NCBI GenBank assembly: GCA_003132805.1
Contig: PKYW01000067.1
Coordinates: 26,908-68,368 of the forward strand
Direction of reading: 5' to 3'
Source of the DNA: Candidatus Dormiibacterota bacterium
Lineage (GTDB): Bacteria; Chloroflexota; Dormibacteria; Aeolococcales; Aeolococcaceae
DNA length: 41,461 nucleotides
Shown: piece after piece, positions 25,439-33,317 of the stretch
Layout: every line of letters starts with the position of its first letter
How positions within the stretch are numbered: position 1 is the first letter of the stretch
Position numbers and translations under genes: made by a program
The notes under the pieces: model-generated
The model's input: the letters and a program-made list of their open reading frames with translations, nothing else
The model's database searches: none
Told to the model about the DNA's origin: nothing

Positions 25439-26398
25439 GTGACCCTGCTCGCCGAGAACGCCGCGTCGGGGCGTCCGTGCGCACTCGCAACCGTGGTGCG
25501 CACGGAGTCACCGACATCGGCGCATCCCGGCGACAAGGCCGTGATCACCGCTGACGGCGAGTTGCACGGATGGATCGGCGGCAGCTGTTCGGACGCGCTC
25601 GTCCGCCGCGAAGCGCTCGTGGCAATGAGCGATGGCTTGCCGAGGCTGGTGCGCATCCGTCCGGACGCCGACACGGGCGAGACCCGCACCGGCGGTGAGC
25701 TCACCGTGGCGACAACGTGCCCGAGCGGCGGGACGCTCGATATCTTCATCGACCCGCATCTCCCCAAGCCGCTGCTCGTGGTTATCGGCGAGAGCCCGGC
25801 CGCCCGGACCCTTGTCGAGCTCGGGCGCATCGTCGGCTTTCGCACCTGCGGCGTCCATCCCGGTGCGTCTGCCGCGGACTTCCCGCGCGCGGACCGCGTG
25901 CTCAACAGCCTCGACCTCAGCTCGCTCGCCGGTGAGAGGGACTGTTGGGTGGTGGTCGCAACCATGGGCCACTACGACGACGACGGCGTGCAGGCGGCAC
26001 TCGCCCTTGATGATGCCGACGTCGCACTGGTCGCGAGCGTGCGCCGCTCAGCCGCAGTCATGGAGACCCTGCGCCAGCGTGGGGTCTCCGATGAGCAGCG
26101 TGCTCGGGTTCGTGCTCCGGCCGGAGCGCGGCGCGCCGGGGCTCAGGAGGAGATCGCACTCCACGCGCTCGCCGAGGTGGTTGCCTTGCGGAACGAGCGC
26201 ATGACTGCGAACCCCGTTGCAGCGCCGGCGGCGCTTGCGGGATTCGCCGTCGACCCGGTGTGCGCCATGACCGTGGATACCAAGGACGCCGCGCACACCG
26301 CGACTCATAACGGCGCGACGTACTTCTTCTGTTGCTCGGGGTGCCGGGAGCAATTTGTCGCAGAGCCGGCGCGGTTCCTCCGAGCCACCGCGGGCTGA
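25439..26398 (+). CDS. XdhC-family maturation protein fused to a C-terminal YHS domain
   Basis: About 319 residues. The N-terminal part (ALATVVRTESPTSAHPGDKAVI...GWIGGSCSDALVRREAL) and the Rossmann-like part (LLVVIGESPAARTLVELGRIVGFRTCGV...VVATMGHYDDDG) are XdhC-like. XdhC proteins bind molybdenum cofactor, protect it and hand it on after sulfuration. Residues about 268-319 (VDPVCAMTVDTKD...YFFCCSGCREQFVAEP) form a YHS domain with four cysteines, a likely metal-binding module. The start is uncertain: GTG 25439 is the first usual codon, 11 nt after coxL, but family alignment would favour about five more residues, where only ATA (overlapping the coxL TAG) is available. Gene order coxMSL-this-mocA suggests a role in CoxL maturation. 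Confidence 0.82.
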   Translation: MTLLAENAASGRPCALATVVRTESPTSAHPGDKAVITADGELHGWIGGSCSDALVRREALVAMSDGLPRLVRIRPDADTGETRTGGELTVATTCPSGGTLDIFIDPHLPKPLLVVIGESPAARTLVELGRIVGFRTCGVHPGASAADFPRADRVLNSLDLSSLAGERDCWVVVATMGHYDDDGVQAALALDDADVALVASVRRSAAVMETLRQRGVSDEQRARVRAPAGARRAGAQEEIALHALAEVVALRNERMTANPVAAPAALAGFAVDPVCAMTVDTKDAAHTATHNGATYFFCCSGCREQFVAEPARFLRATAG

Positions 26399-27001
26399 GT
26401 GGTCGCGTCGAGGTCGGCGGGGGTCATCCTCGCCGCTGGGGCGTCGCGACGGATGGGCGAGCCGAAGCAGTTACTGCCGGTGCGGGGCCGGCCGCTCCTC
26501 GAGACAGCCCTCGCTGCGGCATGCGCCTCGCAGCTCGACGAGGTGGTGGTCGTCCTCGGTGCGCACGCCGATGAGATCAGGCGGTCGGTGCGCCTCGGCC
26601 GTGCTCGCGTCGTCGTCAATCCTGACCACGCCCAGGGGATGAGCACGTCGCTCAAGGCCGGGATCGCCAGCCTCGCGGCCAACGTGTCTCGCGCGGTGGT
26701 CATCCTTGGCGACCAACCTGATATCAGCGCCGAGATGGTGAACCGGCTCCTTGAGACTCAGGTCGCTTCCGGGCTGCCCGCCGCGGCGCTCAGCTTTGAC
26801 GGGCTGCTCCACCCGCCGGTGGTCCTCGCTCGCGAGCTCTGGGGCGACATCGACTCGCTCGAGGGAGACGTCGGCTGCCGTGCCCTGGTTCGCGCTCACC
26901 CGGAGCTGGTGGCGGCCGTCGCGGCCGAGAGGCCCGGCGGCCATCCGATCGACATCGACACTCGCGAGGACTTCGAGCGCCTCGCCGCTGACCCCGCCTG
27001 A
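26399..27001 (+). CDS. mocA: Molybdenum cofactor cytidylyltransferase
   Basis: 200 residues. The nucleotide-binding loop is AGVILAAGASRRMGEPKQLLPVRGRPLLE at about 7-35, with the RMGxPKQLLP pattern of MocA. ILGDQPDISAEMV and the C-terminal DIDTREDFERL follow. MocA joins CMP from CTP to Mo-molybdopterin, giving the cytosine dinucleotide form needed by CoxL and xanthine-dehydrogenase-family enzymes. GTG 26399 directly follows the stop of the XdhC-YHS gene; end of the coxMSL operon. Confidence 0.88.
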   Translation: MVASRSAGVILAAGASRRMGEPKQLLPVRGRPLLETALAAACASQLDEVVVVLGAHADEIRRSVRLGRARVVVNPDHAQGMSTSLKAGIASLAANVSRAVVILGDQPDISAEMVNRLLETQVASGLPAAALSFDGLLHPPVVLARELWGDIDSLEGDVGCRALVRAHPELVAAVAAERPGGHPIDIDTREDFERLAADPA

Positions 27002-27009
27002 CGCTCTGC

Positions 27010-27015
27010 TAGCCT
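27010..27015 (+). promoter_or_regulatory. Possible -10 box of the amidohydrolase gene
   Basis: TAGCCT about 35 nt before GTG 27050, which has its own Shine-Dalgarno GGAGG at 27039-27043. Confidence 0.3.
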
Positions 27016-27049
27016 CGGTCGGTTCAGTTCGCGGTCCCGGAGGTGTGAG

Positions 27050-28336
27050 GTGCCAGCACTCGTCATCGTCGCCGAGCGACTCATCGACGGTACCGGGCGC
27101 GACCCACTGGAGCGTGCTGCGGTCATCATCGAGGATGGAAGGCTCACCGCGGCGGGCGAGCGCTCGTCGCTGACGATTCCCGCAGACGCGCAGGTCCTCG
27201 AGGACGACGATCTCACGTTGCTTCCCGGGTTCATGGACATGCACGTCCACCTGGCGTCGTCGGGCACGAACCTGGTGCGCATCCTGATGACCCCTGCGTC
27301 GCTGGCACTGCTCAACTCGATCCCCAACAGCGCGCGCACCCTCGCGGCGGGTGTCACCACAGTCCGCGACGCGGGCCACACCCCGGTCGGCGTCCGCCTT
27401 GCTGCCGAGGCCGGGTACTTCCCGGCGCCGCGCATGGAGCTGGCGATCAGCCTGCTCAGCCAGACCGGCGGCCATGGTGACGACCTGATGCCGTGCGGCG
27501 CGCGTATCGGGTTGACCATGAATGTCGATGTGCCCCACGGCGTTGTCGACGGCGTCGACGACATGCGCCGCAAGGTTCGCCAGGTGCTGCAGGCCGGCGC
27601 GGACTGGATCAAGCTCTGCACCAGCGGCGGTGTGCTCAGCCCCGGCGATCTCCCCGACCACGCGCAGTTCTCGATCGAAGAGATCCGTACCGCCGTGGAG
27701 GAAGCCGCGGTCGTCGGCAAGCGCGTGATGGCCCACTCCATGTCTCCGGCGGGGATTCGCAACTCGCTCCTCGCCGGCGTCACGAGCATCGAGCACGGAT
27801 GCCTCCTCGACGAGGAGGGCATCGCGCTCATGAAGGAGAAGGGCGCGTACCTCGTTCCCACGCTCGTCGCGCCGGGCGATGTGATCGAAGGAGCCAGGAC
27901 CAGTGGCGGCCTCCCACCGGAGATGATCGCGAAGGCCGAACGGATCCGGGCCCTGCATCAAGCCGCCGTGTCAGCCGCAATCGCATCAGGCGTCAAGATC
28001 GCGATGGGCACCGATGCCGCGGTCGGGCCCCATGGGACGAACCTCCGCGAGCTTGGCGAGATGGTTCGGTGCGGGATGAGTCCGATGCAGGCGATCGTGG
28101 CCTCGACGCGAGTGCCTGCCGAGCTGCTTCGCCGACCCGACCTCGGTACGCTCGCCCCCGGGATGCTCGCCGACGTGGTCGCGGTTCGCGGCGACCCGCT
28201 CGCTGACATTGACATCCTTGCGGATCCGGGACATATCCGCCTGGTGGTCAAGGATGGGCGCATCGCGTGCGACTTCAGGGCGCGTTCGGCGGAGGCTCAG
28301 TCCTCGTCGGTCTCGTCGCCGAGAGCCGCCTCGTAA
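27050..28336 (+). CDS. Amidohydrolase-family metal-dependent hydrolase
   Basis: 428 residues. The metal-binding HxH motif is His65/His67 in PGFMDMHVHL. Further motifs are ADWIKLCTSGGV (possible metal-bridging Lys), AHSMSPAGIRNSLLAGVTSIEHGC and MGTDAAVGPHG, and the usual C-terminal ADVVAVRGDPL. This is the prolidase/imidazolonepropionase-like branch of the amidohydrolase superfamily; the substrate could be an N-acyl amino acid, dipeptide or cyclic amide. Start GTG 27050 has GGAGG with a 6-nt spacer. Nothing in the motifs links it to CO oxidation. The 3' end overlaps the convergent gene at 28297 by 40 nt. Confidence 0.82.
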   Translation: MPALVIVAERLIDGTGRDPLERAAVIIEDGRLTAAGERSSLTIPADAQVLEDDDLTLLPGFMDMHVHLASSGTNLVRILMTPASLALLNSIPNSARTLAAGVTTVRDAGHTPVGVRLAAEAGYFPAPRMELAISLLSQTGGHGDDLMPCGARIGLTMNVDVPHGVVDGVDDMRRKVRQVLQAGADWIKLCTSGGVLSPGDLPDHAQFSIEEIRTAVEEAAVVGKRVMAHSMSPAGIRNSLLAGVTSIEHGCLLDEEGIALMKEKGAYLVPTLVAPGDVIEGARTSGGLPPEMIAKAERIRALHQAAVSAAIASGVKIAMGTDAAVGPHGTNLRELGEMVRCGMSPMQAIVASTRVPAELLRRPDLGTLAPGMLADVVAVRGDPLADIDILADPGHIRLVVKDGRIACDFRARSAEAQSSSVSSPRAAS

Positions 28337-29352
28337 GGAGGGATTCGCCAGGCGGCCTCCTTGCCGAGCAGGCCACCGTGGCCGAGCGACGACAGGTATG
28401 CCGCGTCGAGCGGCAGGCCCGCATGGAGCCGCGCGATCAGCAGGTCGAGGGCGCTCCGGCGCGAGAACATCCCGCACGAGGCCACTCCAATGACCGGCCG
28501 GCCGAGCAGCTCGGCGATCCAGTAGCTGCTGCCCGGATGCATCGGCAGGCCACGACGGATCGACGTCGCGCCCGCGGCGAGGAGGCTCTGCCAGGTGACG
28601 TCGAGTGGATCGACGGATGCCACCCCGACAGCGAGCACGATGTCCGCCGAAACGGCGGCATCGATGAGCGCCTCGCGAACAGCGTCAGGGCTGTCGTCGA
28701 TGTAGCGCACCGGCTCGACGGTGCCGCCGAACCAGGCGCTGCGCATGCCCAGGGATTGCTCGAAACGCGCCCTCGCCTCGTCGGTGAGGTGCTGGCGCAC
28801 GATGGCGGCCACCCGCAGTGGGAGGAACGGCCGGACGCTCATGATCCCAGCCCCGCCATCTGCGGAAAGCACGGCCCGCTCAGCCTGCTCGAGCGACCAT
28901 TCGGAGATCGCCAGGGGGGTGATCTTGACCCCGGCCAGCGTCCTTCCGGCATCGACGTGGAGACCGTCGGGAACCGTGAACACGGTCACCCCGTCTACCG
29001 CGTTCACCGCCGCGAGCGCCTTGACGTCCACGGCGACCATCCCTCGCCAGGCGGCCACCAGGCGCGCCTGTGATTCCACCGGCGGCCGGGCGAATGTCCC
29101 GGGACCGGCGACAGCGGCTGCGATGCGTATCGCTGCTGCGTCCTCGCCCACGTCGCCTTCGTCGAGCCAGAGGACGTGCAGCTCATCGGAATCCGCTTCC
29201 CGCAAATGCGGCTCGTCCGAGGCCGAGAGCACGGTTCCCTTGAGGAGCACAGGGTGCTCGTTCCGGTCGAGGACGTCACGGCAGAGGACAGCGCCCACCC
29301 ACCGCGACGAGGGTCCATCGACCGCCGAGCCGGGAAGGACCTCCAGCCTCAC
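28297..29352 (-). CDS. Molybdopterin-binding (MoCF-like) protein
   Basis: 351 residues. The C-terminal half contains ADIVLAVGVASVDPLDVTWQ, LPMHPGSSYWIAELLGRPVIGVASCGMFSRRSALDLLIARLHAG. This resembles the MoCF/MogA-like domain of molybdopterin-binding proteins found with XdhC and Mo hydroxylases, with PxxPGS and a GxxxCxxxSxxSxxD-like loop. The N-terminal half is not recognised. GTG start overlaps the stop of the XdhC gene (GTGA), so the two are coupled; together they probably handle cofactor for a Mo hydroxylase. It lacks the standard TGGTG loop, so it is probably not a functional Mog. Confidence 0.65.
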   Translation of the reverse strand: MRLEVLPGSAVDGPSSRWVGAVLCRDVLDRNEHPVLLKGTVLSASDEPHLREADSDELHVLWLDEGDVGEDAAAIRIAAAVAGPGTFARPPVESQARLVAAWRGMVAVDVKALAAVNAVDGVTVFTVPDGLHVDAGRTLAGVKITPLAISEWSLEQAERAVLSADGGAGIMSVRPFLPLRVAAIVRQHLTDEARARFEQSLGMRSAWFGGTVEPVRYIDDSPDAVREALIDAAVSADIVLAVGVASVDPLDVTWQSLLAAGATSIRRGLPMHPGSSYWIAELLGRPVIGVASCGMFSRRSALDLLIARLHAGLPLDAAYLSSLGHGGLLGKEAAWRIPPYEAALGDETDED

Positions 29353-30425
29353 CCGGCAGGCGCTGCTGGAGCAGCGGACAGCGATCCCGCGTTGCGGCCA
29401 CGCCGCACGGCCACGATCTCGGCGAGGATGGCGATGGCGATCTCCTCGGGCGTGGCCGCGCCGAGGTTGAGCCCAACCGGGCTGTGGATGCGCGCAATGT
29501 CCGAATCGCTGAACCCCGCCTCACGAAGCCGCATCACGCGTTTTGCATGCGTGCCGCGACTCCCGATGGCGCCGATGTAGCCGGTCTCGGTCCGAAGCAG
29601 GGCGGTCAGCGCCGGGTCCTCGAACTTTGGATCGTGGGCGAGACACACCGCGGCGTCACGCGGTCCAAGGTCGAAGCGGGGCAGGGCCTCGTCAGGCCAC
29701 GCAGTGACAAGCCGTTCGGCGTCCGGGATTCGTTCAACGTTGTTGAAGGCCGTGCGTGGGTCGATCACCGACACGGTGAAGCCCGCAGCGCGAGCCATGG
29801 TGGTGAGCGCGATCGCGATGTGCACTGCCCCGATCACGACCAACTGTGGCGCGGGGACGATCGGATCGACGAAGACGCGCATGCCGGATATCTCCTCGAC
29901 GCCGGGGAGGCCGGACGCGATCCGTTCACGCGCAGCAGCAACGGTTTCAGCCATGGTCGATGACGCTCCGAGGCTGCCGACCAGACCGCCGTCAGCGGTG
30001 GTCGCGGCGCGGTTGCCGGACTGCTCGCCGTCCAGGACAGTGAGCAGTGCCACAGGCCGCGAGGTCTCGATGGCGCGCCGCACCTCCTCGATGACCGGGT
30101 CGGATCCGTCGCTCTCCAGGGTCTCGACGAAGATGTCGACCTCGCCACCACATGACAGGCCGACCGCCCAGCCCATCTCATCGCTGATGCCGTAGTGGAG
30201 CAGGCGAGGTGGAGCGTCGCCGGCGATGGTGGCCTGAGCCTCGAGGACCACGGCGGACTCGAGACAACCGCCGCTCACGGAACCAGCCATGCGACCGTCC
30301 CTGCTGACCAGGAGCCGGGCACCCATGGGCCGCGGCGTCGAACCCGACGTCCCCACAACGGTCGCGACTGCAACCAGGGGGTCACCCTCACTCCATTCAG
30401 ACAGTGTCGGCAGCAGATCTCGCAT
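29349..30425 (-). CDS. XdhC/CoxI-family molybdenum cofactor maturation protein
   Basis: 358 residues from ATG 30425. It has the N-terminal XdhC domain (VAVATVVGTSGSTPRPMGARLLVSRDGRMAGSVSGGCLESAVV) and the Rossmann C-terminal domain (LVVIGAVHIAIALTTMARAAGFTVSVIDPR...VCLAHDPKFEDPAL...YIGAIGSRGTHAKR). It is a complete, canonical member, unlike the divergent copy at 25439. XdhC-type proteins in cox clusters (CoxF/CoxI) are required for correct cofactor assembly. ATG 30425 has a -10-like GATACT 6 nt upstream. Divergent from coxG; the molybdopterin-binding protein follows with 4-nt overlap. Confidence 0.87.
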   Translation of the reverse strand: MRDLLPTLSEWSEGDPLVAVATVVGTSGSTPRPMGARLLVSRDGRMAGSVSGGCLESAVVLEAQATIAGDAPPRLLHYGISDEMGWAVGLSCGGEVDIFVETLESDGSDPVIEEVRRAIETSRPVALLTVLDGEQSGNRAATTADGGLVGSLGASSTMAETVAAARERIASGLPGVEEISGMRVFVDPIVPAPQLVVIGAVHIAIALTTMARAAGFTVSVIDPRTAFNNVERIPDAERLVTAWPDEALPRFDLGPRDAAVCLAHDPKFEDPALTALLRTETGYIGAIGSRGTHAKRVMRLREAGFSDSDIARIHSPVGLNLGAATPEEIAIAILAEIVAVRRGRNAGSLSAAPAAPAG

Positions 30426-30454
30426 GGCATGAGTATCCCCTTCCGCGGCCGGAC

Positions 30455-30482
30455 GGGACAAGCCGCGGTGGTGTCCCGCGGC
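30455..30482. promoter_or_regulatory. Interleaved inverted repeats between xdhC and coxG
   Basis: GGGACA (30455-30460) with TGTCCC (30472-30477), and GCCGCGG (30462-30468) with CCGCGGC (30476-30482). They lie within the 71-bp divergent promoter region and are candidate operators. CACAAT at 30484-30489 is a possible -10 for coxG, 7 nt before its ATG. Confidence 0.4.
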
Positions 30483-30496
30483 GCACAATTCCGGGA

Positions 30497-31219
30497 ATGC
30501 AAATCGAGAACGCCTTTGCTGTCAAGGCGCCGCCTGACCGGGTGTACGAGTTCCTGCTCGACGTCAACAACGTCGTCAGTTGCGTCCCTGGCGCGGAGCT
30601 GTCCGAAGTCGTGGATCCGAATACCTTCAAGGGCAAGGTCCGGATCAAGGTCGGACCGGTGACGGTGAGCTACAACGGCACGGCCCGGATCACCTCACGC
30701 GATGCCGGCACGCGCACCGCGACGCTCGAGGCCGAGGGACGCGAGACGACGGGTTCCGGCACTGCGCAGGCGACGACGATCATGGCCGTGGCCGCCGACG
30801 GTGACTCGTCGAAGGTCACCCTGACCACAGACTTCACGGTGGTGGGACGGATCGCCCAATTCGGGCGGGGGATCATGGAGGACGTCTCGCGCCACCTGGT
30901 GGGCCAGGCGGCAGAGTGCATTCAGTCGAAGCTCGAGGGTCCGCCGCCGAGTGCGACGCCGGCGACCGACGCGTCCGTGACGAACAGCTCGTCATCTGCC
31001 GCGGCTCCTGCTGTATCCGCACCGTCGCCCACGCCGGCGTCATCGGAGCCCCCGTCGCTCGACGCTCTCGCGCTCGGACGCGCCGTGGCCAAGGAGCGGC
31101 TGAGCCGGATCAATGTGCGCCCCGAGATGATCGCCGCGGCTTTCGCGGGACTGATCAGCCTGCTGCTGTTGCGCCGGGTGCGGCGATCCCGACGGCGGCG
31201 CCGCGAGGCGAACGGCTGA
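30497..31219 (+). CDS. coxG: CoxG-like SRPBCC protein with C-terminal membrane anchor
   Basis: 240 residues. Residues 1-150 form the CoxG SRPBCC (START-like) domain: MQIENAFAVKAPPDRVYEFLLDVNNVVSCVPGAE...FKGKVRIKVGPVTVSY. A Ser/Ala/Pro linker (about 150-190), a membrane helix (about 212-229, AAAFAGLISLLLL) and an Arg-rich tail follow. CoxG anchors CO dehydrogenase to the inner face of the membrane and, in some bacteria, supplies menaquinone to the enzyme. ATG 30497 is chosen because the SRPBCC domain begins there. The 3' end overlaps the convergent coxE by 65 nt. Confidence 0.9.
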   Translation: MQIENAFAVKAPPDRVYEFLLDVNNVVSCVPGAELSEVVDPNTFKGKVRIKVGPVTVSYNGTARITSRDAGTRTATLEAEGRETTGSGTAQATTIMAVAADGDSSKVTLTTDFTVVGRIAQFGRGIMEDVSRHLVGQAAECIQSKLEGPPPSATPATDASVTNSSSSAAAPAVSAPSPTPASSEPPSLDALALGRAVAKERLSRINVRPEMIAAAFAGLISLLLLRRVRRSRRRRREANG

Positions 31220-32366
31220 CGCGTCGAGGAAGCTGAGCGAGCAGCCTTCCAAGAGCGTCGAGAGCGTCGACGCTGTGGGCGCTCAGGAAATCGTCGCAGT
31301 AGGGGAGGGCGGCAGCCATGCCGCGCGTCTCCGGCTGGTATGAGCTGCTGCCGAGCAGCGGGTTGAGCCAGATCAGGCGGTGGCAGCTCCGGCGCAGGCG
31401 GGCCATCTCCCGGCCGAGCTGTTCGGGATCGCCGCGGTCCCATCCATCGCTGATGATCAGCACGACGGCGCCATGACCGAGCACGCGGCGTGCGTGGTCA
31501 CGCTGGAAGACATGCAGCGCATCCGCGATGCGAGTTCCCCCGCCGATGTCATGTACCTGGGTGGCCACGTGGTCGAGCGCCGAATCGATGTCGCCGTGAC
31601 GCAGCAGGTGCGTGATTCTCGTCAAGTGTGTCGAAAACGCGAAGGTCTCGACGCGCTCGCGCCTGCCGATGACGTGAGCGAAGACGAGCAGTTGACGTGA
31701 GTAGCGATCCATCGACCCGCTGACATCGCAGAGGATGACGATCGGACGGCGCTTGGTGCGCGCGCTCGCGCGGGCGAGCCGGTGGGCGTCCCCTCCCTGG
31801 CGCGCAGCGGCCCGCATCGTGCGGCGCAGCTCGACCGTGCCGCGGCGATCGGCACGCAAGCGGCGGGTTCTGCGCTCGGCCACCCTCCACGGAGACTGAC
31901 GGAGCAGCCGGCGCACCGCGGCGAGCTCCTCCCACGTCATCTCGCGAAAGTCGCGTTGACGCAGCAGTTCCTCGGCGCTGTACCCGGCGCTCGATGCGGG
32001 CGTCCCTTCGACCTCGCGGGCGACGCTGGGTGACGACAGTCCGAGGGCGTTCATCCATGCCAGCGCCTGTTTGGGGTCGAGTGCAAGAGGACGGCTGCGC
32101 CCGGGGATGGAACCGGCCTTGCCTTCGCCACCCGGTCTCGAGAAGAACAGATCGAAGGCCGCATCGAACACCGGCCCCTCCTCGCGCCGGGTCACGAAGA
32201 CAGCTCGAAGCGCGTAGCGGACCTCGTCCGGGTGTTCCAGGTCGATCGCCAGCAGCGCTTCGCACGCGTCTCGCACGCGCTCGGGACCGGTGGTGAGCCC
32301 GGCATCGCGGAGGAGGCGCGCGAAGAGCGTGACGCTCTCGACAGGATCCGGTGCGTTGCCGATCAT
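31155..32366 (-). CDS. coxE: CoxE, von Willebrand factor A protein
   Basis: 403 residues. The N-terminal half is helical and Arg-rich. From about residue 205 lies a VWA domain with an intact metal-ion site: VILCDVSGSMDRYSRQLL (DxSxS), the Thr in GGGTRIADAL, and VLIISDGWDRGD. CoxE partners the AAA+ ATPase CoxD in building the Mo-Cu centre of CO dehydrogenase; the pair resembles MoxR-VWA chaperones. ATG overlaps the coxD stop by 4 nt. Confidence 0.92.
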   Translation of the reverse strand: MIGNAPDPVESVTLFARLLRDAGLTTGPERVRDACEALLAIDLEHPDEVRYALRAVFVTRREEGPVFDAAFDLFFSRPGGEGKAGSIPGRSRPLALDPKQALAWMNALGLSSPSVAREVEGTPASSAGYSAEELLRQRDFREMTWEELAAVRRLLRQSPWRVAERRTRRLRADRRGTVELRRTMRAAARQGGDAHRLARASARTKRRPIVILCDVSGSMDRYSRQLLVFAHVIGRRERVETFAFSTHLTRITHLLRHGDIDSALDHVATQVHDIGGGTRIADALHVFQRDHARRVLGHGAVVLIISDGWDRGDPEQLGREMARLRRSCHRLIWLNPLLGSSSYQPETRGMAAALPYCDDFLSAHSVDALDALGRLLAQLPRRVSRSPRGAAVGIAAPGATAAG

Positions 32367-33256
32367 CTTCCGGCGTGCTCTGTGATCGCCTCCTCGCTTC
32401 GCTGGAGATCCTCCTGGTGCTTGACCGCCGCACCCATGGTCTCGCGCAGCGCCGCAGGCGTCGCCTCGGTGTGCCCGAGGGCTGCGAGCGCCCGCGCCCA
32501 GTCAACTGTTTCTGCCACCCCTGGCACTTTGTAGAGGTCGAGACCTCGGAGTCGCTGAGTCACCTCCGCAACCTGGCGGCCGAGATGCTCGGAGACCTCG
32601 GGCGCGCGAACGCGGACGATCGCGACCTCTCGTTCGAGGTCCGGGTAATCGATCCAGTGGTATAGACAGCGGCGCTTGAGCGCGTCGTGCACCTCGCGCG
32701 TTCGATTACCAGTGAGGATCACCAGTGGCGGATGGATCGCGCGAATCGTTCCCAACTCGGGGATGCTGATCGCGTAGTCGGCGAGGATCTCGAGCAGGAA
32801 TGCCTCGAATTCCTCGTCTGATCTGTCGATCTCATCGATGAGCAGCACTGGCGCCACCGGGTCGTGGTTGTCGATGGCATCAAGCAGCGGGCGCCGCAGC
32901 AGGAACTCGGGGCCGAAGACATCCTGCTCGGCGCGAGCACGGTCTTCGCTCTCGCCGACAAGACGGATGTGCAGCAGCTGGCGCGCGTAGTTCCATTCGT
33001 AGGCGGCGTGGGCCAGGTCGATACCCTCGTAGCACTGCAACCGGATGAGTCGAGCGCCTAGACCGGCGGCAAGCGCTCGCGCAGCCTCGGTCTTCCCAAC
33101 GCCGGCTTCGCCTTCGAGGAAGAGTGGCTTGTTGATGCGCATCGAGACGAGAATCGCCGTTGCCAGGCGCCGGTCGCACAAGTAGTCCTGCGCGGCGAGC
33201 AGCTCGACGACCGCGTCGACCGAAGCGGGCTGCGCGGCATCGGTCGATGCGTTCAT
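32363..33256 (-). CDS. coxD: CoxD, MoxR-type AAA+ ATPase
   Basis: 297 residues from ATG 33256. Walker A is FLEGEAGVGKTEAARAL near residue 50 and Walker B is VLLIDEIDRSD; ILTGNRTREVHDALKRRCLYHW supplies sensor 1 and the arginine-finger region. CoxD is an ATP-driven chaperone needed to sulfurate and load copper into the molybdenum site of CoxL. It heads the coxD-coxE unit. A possible own promoter is TTGACC (33292-33287), 18 nt, CAGGCT (33268-33263), 6 nt, ATG. Confidence 0.93.
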   Translation of the reverse strand: MNASTDAAQPASVDAVVELLAAQDYLCDRRLATAILVSMRINKPLFLEGEAGVGKTEAARALAAGLGARLIRLQCYEGIDLAHAAYEWNYARQLLHIRLVGESEDRARAEQDVFGPEFLLRRPLLDAIDNHDPVAPVLLIDEIDRSDEEFEAFLLEILADYAISIPELGTIRAIHPPLVILTGNRTREVHDALKRRCLYHWIDYPDLEREVAIVRVRAPEVSEHLGRQVAEVTQRLRGLDLYKVPGVAETVDWARALAALGHTEATPAALRETMGAAVKHQEDLQRSEEAITEHAGR

Positions 33257-33283
33257 GTGGTCAGCCTGACGAGTTCGCCGCAC

Positions 33284-33298
33284 TGCGGTCAAGCCGCA
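33284..33298. promoter_or_regulatory. Inverted repeat over the coxD -35 box
   Basis: TGCGG, 5 bp, CCGCA overlaps the putative -35 TTGACC of coxD in the 61-bp gap after modC. Candidate operator. Confidence 0.3.
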
Positions 33299-33317
33299 CG
33301 ACTGTGACGTGGCTGCG

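Noticed and set aside
26471-27961. About 496-codon open frame antisense to mocA and the amidohydrolase
   Set aside because: Spans two well-supported genes and the gap between them; no recognisable motif.
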